Shown here in pieces: positions 1-6,122 of a stretch of 32,491 bases of DNA. A program made the position numbers and the translations under genes. The stretch comes from JAICTV01 sp035634055 (GTDB lineage: Bacteria > Planctomycetota > Phycisphaerae > Tepidisphaerales > Tepidisphaeraceae), in NCBI GenBank assembly GCA_035634055.1, contig DASQDR010000031.1, positions 1 through 32,491 on the forward strand, written 5' to 3'. How positions within the stretch are numbered: position 1 is the stretch's first letter; every line of letters begins with the position of its first letter. The notes beneath the pieces were generated by a model. It saw only the letters and a program-made list of their open reading frames with translations. It made no database searches and was not told the DNA's origin.

Positions 1-554
1 CCGCCGCCCTGGCTGATGCCGGTGATCGCCAGCCGCTTTGCGTCCACCTCTTCCCGCCGGGCCAGCAGCTCGAGGGCTCGGACGGCGTCGGCGTAGACGT
101 AGCGATAGTAATAGTGCTTGGGCTCGCGGATGCCCTGCGTCATCCAGCCGGCGGCGTGGCCCTCGGGGTAGGTGGCGGCGTCCTGCGACTGGCCGTTCTG
201 CCCGCGGGTGTCCATGCTCAGGACGCACATCCCCTGCTGCGCGTAGGCAACCAGATCCAGCGGTCGGGTGGCGCGGCCGGAGTAGCCGTGGTAGACGCAC
301 AGGCCGGGCGCCTTCCCACCCGCCTCGGGGCGAAGGTACCACCCGGCCAGGCGCCCGCCCCCGAAGCCGTCGAAGCGCACGGCGTAACACTCGATCCCGC
401 GGGCGGGCAGGTCGTACGGAATCAGCTCGGCGTTCAGCGGCTGCTTCGTCGCCTCGGCAAGCGTCGACCGCCAGTATTCCTCGAAATCCGCCTCCCGGTT
501 CAGCGGCGGCTGGTACTGCCGGAGCTGCTCAAGCGGCATGTCAATGGATGGCAT
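1..554 (-). CDS. acetyl xylan esterase / cephalosporin C deacetylase family hydrolase, partial
   Basis: The gene reads leftwards off the window edge, so only the first 184 residues are visible. It begins ATG at 554 with MPSIDMPLEQL. The reading shows an alpha/beta-hydrolase of the AXE1 family: an N-terminal EEYW segment, a GWYLRPE strand, the oxyanion-region YHGYSGR, an MDTRGQNGQS segment, and the nucleophile elbow GISQGG with Ser181 at the window edge. The catalytic Asp and His would lie outside. Family members deacetylate xylan or small acetylated sugars. No signal peptide is seen, so a cytoplasmic enzyme acting on imported oligosaccharides is likely. It lies downstream of rplU on the same strand but behind that gene's terminator, so it is probably transcribed separately. 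The family call is confident; the substrate is not known. Confidence 0.85.
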   Translation of the reverse strand, partial: MPSIDMPLEQLRQYQPPLNREADFEEYWRSTLAEATKQPLNAELIPYDLPARGIECYAVRFDGFGGGRLAGWYLRPEAGGKAPGLCVYHGYSGRATRPLDLVAYAQQGMCVLSMDTRGQNGQSQDAATYPEGHAAGWMTQGIREPKHYYYRYVYADAVRALELLARREEVDAKRLAITGISQGG

Positions 555-587
555 GGGGCGTTCCTCCCGTGCGCGGGAAGATAGCCG

Positions 588-767
588 GAAGAAGGGACGA
601 AGGCACGTAGGCCCGGAGGCACGAAGTGGGGGAAAGGGAAACGAAGAGAAGCGACTGAGGGACGCAAGGACCAGGGCAGAGGCGAGCCGATTCACTTCTC
701 CCTTCCGCCCTTCTCACTCCCTTCGTGCCTTCGTGCCTTCGTGCCTTCGTGCCTTCGTGCCTTCCCG
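588..767. repeat. imperfect palindrome with an 8-bp tandem word (ccttcgtg)
   Basis: The gap between the esterase and rplU has no gene. Its right part holds five perfect tandem copies of ccttcgtg (720-759) and a sixth degenerate copy (760-767). Its left part (about 593-627) carries the complementary words, such as gacgaaggcacg and aggcacgaag. The middle is purine-rich on the left (aagtgggggaaaggg) and pyrimidine-rich on the right (cttctcccttccgcccttctc). The whole stretch therefore reads as a long imperfect inverted repeat. No function can be assigned. Confidence 0.7.
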
Positions 768-783
768 CCCCGCGCGCACGAAA

Positions 784-809
784 ACGGCACCCGCCAAAGC
801 AGGTGCCGT
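784..809 (-). terminator. Rho-independent terminator-like hairpin downstream of rplU
   Basis: Arms acggcacc (784-791) and ggtgccgt (802-809) form a perfect 8-bp stem with a 10-nt loop. Read on the minus strand the stem is followed by a short T run (complement of 781-784). It lies about 30 bp after the rplU stop codon, as expected for an intrinsic terminator of that gene. Confidence 0.7.
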
Positions 810-840
810 CGTGTGATCGCAACAACTTCCGGCCGACCAG

Positions 841-1152
841 CTAAACGTTGATCCCCGTGATCTTCACCCGCAGGTAGCGCTGGCGGTGGCCGATCTTTTT
901 GTGATAGCCCTTGCGGCGCTTGTGCTTTTGGATGTCGATCTTCTTGCCCTTCTCTTCGCCGATGACGTCGGCGGAGACGGTGGCGTTGGCGACGACCGGC
1001 AGGCCGACCTTGGGCTCGCCCTCGCCGGCGACGAGCAGGACGCGGTCGAACTGGATCGTCTTTTCGTTATCGTCGCCGGGGCGGTCGATCAGGATCGTGT
1101 CGCCGCTGGTGACCTTGTACTGGTGGCCGCCCTCTTCAATGATCGCGTACAT
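841..1152 (-). CDS. rplU: 50S ribosomal protein L21
   Basis: The product is a 103-residue L21, the usual length, starting MYAIIEEGGHQYKV and ending YLRVKITGINV. The conserved KRRKGYHKKIGHRQ segment near the C-terminus is the 23S rRNA-contacting part typical of bL21. ATG at 1152 was chosen because the family begins at this methionine; an upstream in-frame ATG at 1221 would add 23 residues with no family resemblance. A GGAG lies about 11 bp upstream. In many bacteria rplU is followed directly by rpmA (L27); here a terminator and an unrelated gene follow, so rplU appears monocistronic. Confidence 0.96.
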   Translation of the reverse strand: MYAIIEEGGHQYKVTSGDTILIDRPGDDNEKTIQFDRVLLVAGEGEPKVGLPVVANATVSADVIGEEKGKKIDIQKHKRRKGYHKKIGHRQRYLRVKITGINV

Positions 1153-1370
1153 CGCTCGTGTGCTCCGGTTCGGTTGCGCGGGGAAAATTCGGGACGGGGC
1201 ATTGTTGCGGCGGCAAGGCATTTGTCAAGCCGCCACCGCGGCGAAGTCGTGGCCGCGCCTTGAAATGCGAGCCGGTTTCGCTAAAAACCACCGTTTCGCG
1301 CCTTCCGCGCGCAGCCAGGGCCCCGCGGGCAACGCAACCGCAGAGAACGCTTAAGGACGGGCGACCGCAC

Positions 1371-1850
1371 GTGAAGTTCAACCTGATCGATAAGGTCGAA
1401 TCGCTCTCCGACGACAAGATCGTCGCCGTGAAGTACGTGAGCCTGGCCGAGGAATACCTGGCTGACCACTTCCCGACCTTCCCGGTGCTGCCGGGCGTCA
1501 TGATGCTGGAGGCGATCACCCAGGCGGCCGGCTGGCTGATGCACCGCCGCACCGGCTTTGGCAAGTCGATCGCGGTGCTGAAGGAAGCACGCAACGTGAA
1601 GTACGGCTCGTTCGTCGCCCCCGGGAACTTCCTGCGGGTCGAGGTCGAGTTCAACAAGCCGACCGACGCGGGGGCGAGCTTCAAGGCGGCCGGCTCGGTC
1701 AACGACAAGCCCGCCCTCCAGGCGCGCGTGGAGCTGGCGTACTTCAACCTGGCCGACAAGCAGCCGGAACTGGCGAACCTGGACGCGCGGCTGGTCGAAC
1801 ACAACAAGGGCCGCTGGGCGGTGCTGAAGCAGGGAAGCGTTTCGATCTGA
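1371..1850 (+). CDS. FabZ-type 3-hydroxyacyl-ACP dehydratase (catalytically intact)
   Basis: This is a 159-residue hot-dog-fold protein of the FabZ/FabA family, which removes water from 3-hydroxyacyl-ACP in fatty acid or polyketide elongation. The motif ADHFPTFPVLPG carries the catalytic His33, and MMLEAITQAAG carries the acidic residue Glu47, so it looks active. The start is GTG at 1371, preceded by AAGGA about 13 bp upstream; the codons before it give an unrelated low-complexity N-terminus. It is the first gene of a six-gene plus-strand cluster that encodes an acyl carrier protein, another dehydratase-like protein and two ketosynthases. The product is slightly longer than a housekeeping FabZ (about 145 residues). 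It is more likely part of a dedicated secondary pathway than the cell's general FabZ, but that is inference. Confidence 0.88.
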   Translation: MKFNLIDKVESLSDDKIVAVKYVSLAEEYLADHFPTFPVLPGVMMLEAITQAAGWLMHRRTGFGKSIAVLKEARNVKYGSFVAPGNFLRVEVEFNKPTDAGASFKAAGSVNDKPALQARVELAYFNLADKQPELANLDARLVEHNKGRWAVLKQGSVSI

Positions 1851-1851
1851 T

Positions 1852-1929
1852 GTCATTGGTCGTTTGTCACTTGTCACTGGTCCCAAGATCCGGTTCCTGA
1901 CAAGCGGCCAGCGACAAGTGACCCATGAC
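1852..1929. repeat. intergenic palindrome of gtcactt/gacaagtg words
   Basis: The gap between the first dehydratase and the ACP gene carries repeated words of the type gtcattggtc, gtttgtc, gtcacttgtc and actggtc on the left and their complements on the right. The clearest pair is gtcacttgtc (1866-1875) with gacaagtgac (1913-1922), a perfect 10-bp inverted repeat; gtcat (1852) and atgac (1929) close the outside. In the transcript it would fold into a hairpin just upstream of the ACP ribosome-binding site. Confidence 0.7.
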
Positions 1930-1944
1930 AGAGGGCTAATGACC

Positions 1945-2346
1945 ATGGCTATGTCGCGCGACGAAATTTACACGAAGGTGCAGGAGGTGCTCGTGGATGC
2001 CCTTGGCGTCGACGAGGATGAGGTGACCCCCGAGGCGGTCGTCCGCGACGACCTCGGCGCCGAGAGCATCGACTTCCTCGACATCATGTTCCGCCTGGAG
2101 AAGTCCTTCGGCATCAAGATCCCCAAGGGGGAGATGATGCCGGAGAACATCGCCAACGACCCGAACATCGTGAAGGACGGCGTCGTCACCCCGGCGGGCA
2201 TCGCCATGCTCAAGGAGAAGATGCCCCACTCCAACTTCGACGCCTTCGAGCAGGACCCGAAGCTGGACAACATGAGCAAGCTGTTCACCGTCGACGCGAT
2301 CGTGAACTACGTCCAGCAGAAGCTCGAGCACCCGCAGACTGCGTGA
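1945..2346 (+). CDS. acyl carrier protein with an internal insertion
   Basis: The N-terminal half is a clear acyl carrier protein: SRDEIYTKVQEVLVDALGV (helix I), then DDLGAESIDFLDIMFRLE, where Ser41 is the expected 4'-phosphopantetheine attachment site (ESID replaces the usual DSLD). The usual ending, FTVDAIVNYVQQKL, is present, but about 45 residues separate it from the GIKIP segment. That gives 133 residues against about 80 for a standard ACP. Start: ATG 1945 has a GAGGG 9 bp upstream; ATG 1939 and ATG 1951 are possible alternatives. It follows the first dehydratase and would tether the growing acyl chain for the ketosynthases encoded next to it. The extra loop may provide specific docking to those partners (inference). 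Confidence 0.9.
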   Translation: MAMSRDEIYTKVQEVLVDALGVDEDEVTPEAVVRDDLGAESIDFLDIMFRLEKSFGIKIPKGEMMPENIANDPNIVKDGVVTPAGIAMLKEKMPHSNFDAFEQDPKLDNMSKLFTVDAIVNYVQQKLEHPQTA

Positions 2347-2347
2347 G

Positions 2348-2431
2348 GAAGAGTGGTCAGTTGCCAGTTGGTAGTTGCCAGTAAGGCAACTCCGTCACTG
2401 GCAACTGGCCACTCACAACTGGCAACTCTTC
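2348..2431. repeat. intergenic palindrome of cagttgcc/ggcaactg words
   Basis: The ACP/second-dehydratase gap is filled by repeated cagttgccagttg, tagttgccagt and, on the right, actggcaactgg and acaactggcaact. The outer ends gaagagt (2348-2354) and actcttc (2425-2431) are perfect complements, so the element is an imperfect hairpin of about 84 bp. It starts right after the ACP stop codon and ends 5 bp before the next start codon. It has the same architecture as the element before the ACP gene but a different word. Confidence 0.75.
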
Positions 2432-2436
2432 TCCCC

Positions 2437-2919
2437 ATGCGTTGGATCTGGATCGACAAGTTCACCGAGTTCACGCCGCGCCGATCGGCGACGGCGGCGA
2501 AGAACGTCTCGCTGGCCGAGGAGCACCTGCACGACCTTTACCCCGCGTTTCCGATCGTGCCGCACTCGCTGATCGTCGAGGGGATGGCCCAGACCGCCGG
2601 CATCCTCGTCGGGGAGGCGCGCAACTTCGAGGAGAAGGTGATCCTCGCCAAGATCGGCCGGGCGACGTTCCACCGCCTGGTCCGCCCGGGCGAGACGATC
2701 CAGTTCGCGGCGAAGATCGATCAACTGAACGAGCAGGGCGCGTCGATCGCCGGCACCGTCACCTCGGCCGGCGAGCTGGTCGCCGAGATCGAGCTGATGT
2801 TCAGCCACATCGACCAGAACCTGGCCGGTCTGGAGTTTCCCGAGCACAACTTCGTCTTCACCGAGCAGTTCACCGAGCTGCTCAAGACGTACCGGCTGAA
2901 CCAGCCGATCACCCTGTAG
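2437..2919 (+). CDS. FabZ-like hot-dog protein lacking the canonical catalytic histidine
   Basis: This 160-residue protein is a paralogue of the first dehydratase: the VSLAEEHL / VSLAEEYL segments align without gaps. At the active-site loop, where the first copy has DHFPTFPVLPG, this one has DLYPAFPIVPH. The catalytic His is Leu34 and the motif's Gly is His43. The acidic residue is kept as Glu48 (VEGMAQTAG). It may be a structural partner that forms a heterodimer with the intact copy, as non-catalytic hot-dog subunits do in mycobacterial HadA/HadB dehydratases. Alternatively His43, His30 or His32 could substitute. Start ATG 2437 (MRWIWIDKF) fits the alignment with the first copy. No Shine-Dalgarno sequence is visible; a palindrome occupies that place. 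Confidence 0.82.
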   Translation: MRWIWIDKFTEFTPRRSATAAKNVSLAEEHLHDLYPAFPIVPHSLIVEGMAQTAGILVGEARNFEEKVILAKIGRATFHRLVRPGETIQFAAKIDQLNEQGASIAGTVTSAGELVAEIELMFSHIDQNLAGLEFPEHNFVFTEQFTELLKTYRLNQPITL

Positions 2920-2927
2920 GCCCCCGC

Positions 2928-4229
2928 ATGCGGCGAGTTGTAGTCACCGGCATCGGCGTCATCTCCCCCATCGGCATCGGCGCCGCCACGTTCTGGACGA
3001 ACCTGCTCGGCGGCAAGTCCGGCGTGCGGAAGATCCAGCGCTTCGACCCCAGCGGCTTCCCCTGCCAGCTCGGCGCCGAGATCCCCGACTACAAGATCGG
3101 CGACCACGTCCCCAAGAGCTACCGCAAGGCGACCAAGGTCATGGCGCGCGACATCGAGCTGGCCGTCATCGCCGCCGACGACGCGATGAAGGATGCCGGG
3201 CTGAAGACAAAGGCCTACACCGACGCGCCGGAGATCCGGAGCGAACGCTTCGGCTGCAACATCGGCGCCGGCCTGATCAATGCCGAGCTGGACGAGCTGA
3301 CGGGCGCGATGCACATTGCCCGCGAGGGGAACAAGCTCGATCTGCACAAGTGGGGCCGCGACGGCATGCAGCAGCTCACGCCGCTGTGGCTGCTGAAGTA
3401 CCTGCCCAACATGCTCGCCTGCCACGTGACGATCATCCACGGGCTCAAGGGGCCGTCCAACACCATCACCTGCGCCGACGCCAGCTCGCACCTTGCGATC
3501 GGCGAAGCCTTCCGCACCATTCAGCGCGGCAAGGCGGACCTGGCCATCTGCGGCGGGGCCGAGTCGAAGGTCAATCCGATGGGCATGGTCCGCCACGGCC
3601 TGCTCCGCCGCCTCAACGAGAGCAGCAACGACGCCCCCGACCAAGCCGTTCGCCCGTTCGACGCCGACGCGCAGGGCATGGTCCACGGCGAGGGAGGCGG
3701 ACTGCTCGTGCTGGAGGAGTTCGAACACGCCAAGACCCGCGGCGCCAAGATTTACGCGGAGCTGGTCGGCTTCGGCGCGTCGCAGGACACCTACAGCGTC
3801 ACCGAGCCCGACCCGACCGGCCACAGCTACGGGCGGGCGATCGGAAAGGCGCTGGCGGACGCGAACCTTCCGCCGAACGCGGTCGACCTGCTCGTGCCTT
3901 GCGGCCTGGGCATCCCATCGCACGACCGCGCGGAACTGGCGGGGCTGCACGCGGTCTTCGGTGGCGGGTTGGAGCGCGTGCCGATGTCGCCGCTGAAGGC
4001 GCAGATCGGCAGCCTGGCGGCCGGCAACGGCGCCGAGGCCGCCGCCACCCTGCTCGCCATCCGCGATAACAAGGTCCCGCCCGCCCTCAACACGCGCAGG
4101 CCGCTCGACGGGCAAAAGCTGAACGTGTCCCCGGCAGCGCGCGAGCAGAAGGTGGACGTCGCCGTCAGCAGCGTCTACAGCATCGGCGGGCAGAACGCGG
4201 CGCTGGTCTTCAGGAGAGTCGCGCCATGA
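2928..4229 (+). CDS. ketosynthase-like protein, active-site histidines replaced
   Basis: The product has 433 residues with the full thiolase-fold layout of beta-ketoacyl-ACP synthase II, starting VVVTGIGVISPIG. The nucleophile region is NTITCADASSH with Cys182 present. The first histidine motif (normally NAHGTGT) reads VPCGLGIPSHD, so His becomes Cys325. The second (normally KSxxGH) reads KAQIGSLAAG, so His becomes Ser362 while the Lys is kept. Loss of both histidines should abolish normal decarboxylative condensation. It lies two genes before an intact ketosynthase, which suggests a heterodimer in the manner of ketosynthase/chain-length-factor pairs, although classical chain-length factors lose the Cys instead. 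The start at 2928 fits the family N-terminus. The 3' end overlaps the next gene by 4 bp (ATGA), indicating coupled translation. Confidence 0.88.
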   Translation: MRRVVVTGIGVISPIGIGAATFWTNLLGGKSGVRKIQRFDPSGFPCQLGAEIPDYKIGDHVPKSYRKATKVMARDIELAVIAADDAMKDAGLKTKAYTDAPEIRSERFGCNIGAGLINAELDELTGAMHIAREGNKLDLHKWGRDGMQQLTPLWLLKYLPNMLACHVTIIHGLKGPSNTITCADASSHLAIGEAFRTIQRGKADLAICGGAESKVNPMGMVRHGLLRRLNESSNDAPDQAVRPFDADAQGMVHGEGGGLLVLEEFEHAKTRGAKIYAELVGFGASQDTYSVTEPDPTGHSYGRAIGKALADANLPPNAVDLLVPCGLGIPSHDRAELAGLHAVFGGGLERVPMSPLKAQIGSLAAGNGAEAAATLLAIRDNKVPPALNTRRPLDGQKLNVSPAAREQKVDVAVSSVYSIGGQNAALVFRRVAP

Positions 4230-4453
4230 AGGGCGAGGACTACAAGCCGACGGGCATGGAGAAGCTGGTCGCGCAGTGGCCCGCGTTCGCCGGGCTGCTG
4301 TGCATCGCCGCCGGTCTCGGTTACGTCTGGTACGCCAAGACCTACCCGCCGCACATTCTCTACACCCGCCCGGTGATCGTGATGGTTGGCGGCGGCGTCG
4401 TCCTCATCCTCTACTGGGCGCTTGCCAGCGATCGTGGCGGCAGCAGTTACTAG
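4226..4453 (+). CDS. small two-helix membrane protein between the ketosynthase genes
   Basis: This is a 75-residue protein with no family I recognise. Two hydrophobic segments are visible, around residues 20-35 (AFAGLLCIAAGLGYVWY) and 49-66 (PVIVMVGGGVVLILYWAL), joined by a short loop containing PPHILYTRP. Both ends are short and polar. It overlaps the stop of the upstream ketosynthase-like gene by 4 bp (ATGA), and 16 bp separate it from the intact ketosynthase. Its position inside the operon suggests it may anchor the enzyme set to the inner membrane or hand over a lipid product; that is inference from context. The translational coupling argues that it is a real gene. Confidence 0.75.
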   Translation: MKGEDYKPTGMEKLVAQWPAFAGLLCIAAGLGYVWYAKTYPPHILYTRPVIVMVGGGVVLILYWALASDRGGSSY

Positions 4454-4469
4454 AGCAAAGGCGCACCCG

Positions 4470-5756
4470 ATGCACCGTGTCGTCATCACCGGCCTAGGCT
4501 GGGTCACCCCGATGGGTCATTCCATCGACGCCGTCTGGAAGCGCCTGCTCAACGGCGAGAGCGGCATCGCCAAGACCACCATCTTCGACGCCGCCACCTT
4601 CCCCACCACCTTCTCGGCCGAGGTGAAGGAGTACGATTTGTCGAAGGACGTGCCGGACCTGGCGAAGCACCAGGGGGCCGGGCGCAACACGCGCTTTGCG
4701 CTAGGCGCCTGCGCGCAGGCGTGGAAGAACGCCGGGCTGGAGGCCGCGACGCTGGACCTGGACCGCGTCGGCGTCTATCTCGGCTCCGGGGAGGGCTCGC
4801 TCGACTTCGACGCCTACACCACCGCCGCCCTGACGGCGTGGAACGCGGAGGCGGACGACGTGGATCACGCCAAGTGGGCCGAGATCGCGCTGGAGCGCAT
4901 GAACGCGTCGCGCGAGATCGAGCAGGAGCCCAACATGCCCCTGTCGCACCTGGCGCTGCTCACGGGCGCGCGCGGCCCGGCGCTGAACTGCCTGACCGCC
5001 TGCGCCGCCAGCACGCAGGCGATCGGCGAGGCGGCCGAGATCCTCCGCCGCGGCGACGCCGACGTCATGATCGGCGGCGGCGCGCACTCGATGATCCACC
5101 CGTTCGGCGTGACCGGCTTCAACCGCCTGACCGCCCTGTCCACCCTGAACGAGAACCCGCCCGGCGCCAGCCGCCCGTTCGACGCGCACCGCGGCGGGTT
5201 CGTCCTCGGTGAGGGGGCCGGCATGGTCGTGCTGGAAACCCTTGAGCACGCGCAGGCGCGAGGGGCGACGATCCTGGCGGAGGTGGTTGGCTACGGCAGC
5301 ACCGCCGATGCGTTCCGCATCACCGACCAAGACCCCGACGGTCGCGGCGCGATCGTCGCCATGCAGGAGGCGATGGCCGACGCCCGCATCACTCCCGCCG
5401 ACGTTCACTACGTCAACGCCCACGGCACCGGCACCAAGGAGAACGACGGGAACGAGACCACCGCCATCAAGAGCGTGTTCGGCGAGCACGCCCGCAACGT
5501 CCCGGTCTCCTCGATCAAGAGCATGATGGGCCACCTGATCGCCGCCGCCGGCGCGGTGGAGATGATCTGCTGCGTGCTGGCCATCCGCGACAACATGCTC
5601 CCCCCCACCACGAATTACGAGAACCACGACCCGGAGTGCGACCTCGATTACGTCCCCAACAAGGCCCGCCCCGCGCGCGTGGACGTGGCGCTCTCCAACA
5701 GCTTCGGCTTCGGGGGGCAGAACGACACGATCATCGTGAGGCGGTTCAAGGACTAG
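4470..5756 (+). CDS. beta-ketoacyl-ACP synthase II family protein (catalytic triad intact)
   Basis: This 428-residue FabF-family ketosynthase condenses acyl chains with malonyl-ACP. The catalytic set is complete: Cys178 in LTACAASTQ, His318 in VNAHGTGTKEND, and Lys/His355 in IKSMMGHLIAAAG. The C-terminal glycine-rich SFGFGGQN motif is also typical. The start ATG 4470 (MHRVVITGLGWVTPMG) matches the family N-terminus; no strong ribosome-binding site is seen. It is the last gene of the six-gene cluster and is followed by a large palindrome. With the degenerate ketosynthase-like protein upstream it may form a heterodimer. No ketoreductase, malonyltransferase or thioesterase is encoded here, so these activities would be borrowed from primary fatty acid synthesis or encoded elsewhere. 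Confidence 0.92.
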   Translation: MHRVVITGLGWVTPMGHSIDAVWKRLLNGESGIAKTTIFDAATFPTTFSAEVKEYDLSKDVPDLAKHQGAGRNTRFALGACAQAWKNAGLEAATLDLDRVGVYLGSGEGSLDFDAYTTAALTAWNAEADDVDHAKWAEIALERMNASREIEQEPNMPLSHLALLTGARGPALNCLTACAASTQAIGEAAEILRRGDADVMIGGGAHSMIHPFGVTGFNRLTALSTLNENPPGASRPFDAHRGGFVLGEGAGMVVLETLEHAQARGATILAEVVGYGSTADAFRITDQDPDGRGAIVAMQEAMADARITPADVHYVNAHGTGTKENDGNETTAIKSVFGEHARNVPVSSIKSMMGHLIAAAGAVEMICCVLAIRDNMLPPTTNYENHDPECDLDYVPNKARPARVDVALSNSFGFGGQNDTIIVRRFKD

Positions 5757-5762
5757 AGCCGT

Positions 5763-5914
5763 GCGCCATTGGGTGTAGCGGACAGGCGAGCGATGTCATC
5801 CTGAGCGAACTCGCGAAGGATCTCGGGCTGGTGAGCCGTTCTCCGTCCCGAGATCCCTCGCGAGTACGCTTCGGGATGACGCGACTCTGCTGCCGACGCT
5901 ACACCCGAATGCGC
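5763..5914. repeat. nested palindromic element with MITE-like ends
   Basis: This 152-bp element lies just after the ketosynthase operon. Inner arms 5795-5827 and 5847-5880 are near-perfect complements of 33-34 bp (left arm begins gtcatcctgagcga, right arm ends cgcttcgggatgac). The outer ends gcgccattgggtgtagcg (5763-5780) and cgctacacccgaatgcgc (5897-5914) are also near-complementary. It encodes nothing convincing. It could act as a transcription terminator for the operon or be a non-autonomous mobile palindrome. The remaining gap up to 6122 shows no further gene and must hold the efp promoter, which I could not place. Confidence 0.78.
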
Positions 5915-6122
5915 ACCGCTCTGGCGACCCGCGGTCGCGGCGCCCGGATCGCATTCGCCAATCGGTTGCCCCGGGCCGGCCGGTCGGCCCGCCGCGGCGC
6001 GTTTGACGCCACCGGCCGCCTCCGCTACATTTTCCGACCCCTTTTGCAGAATCCGGCGTATATCTGATCGGGGATCCGTCTTCCGCATCACGCGAAACCG
6101 CCGAGAAGGACTGAGAAGCACC

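Noticed and set aside
720..759. Tandem 8-bp repeats considered as a CRISPR array
   Set aside because: The units are directly adjacent with no spacers and no cas genes are present.
1153..1221. 23-residue N-terminal extension of L21 from an upstream ATG
   Set aside because: L21 proteins start at MYAII, and the extra residues show no family similarity.
2721..4115. 464-codon minus-strand open frame opposite the first ketosynthase-like gene
   Set aside because: It shows no motif, while the plus strand encodes a clear ketosynthase fold.
2928..4229. Calling the first ketosynthase-like gene a classical chain-length factor
   Set aside because: Chain-length factors replace the active Cys, commonly with Gln; here the Cys is kept and the histidines are lost.
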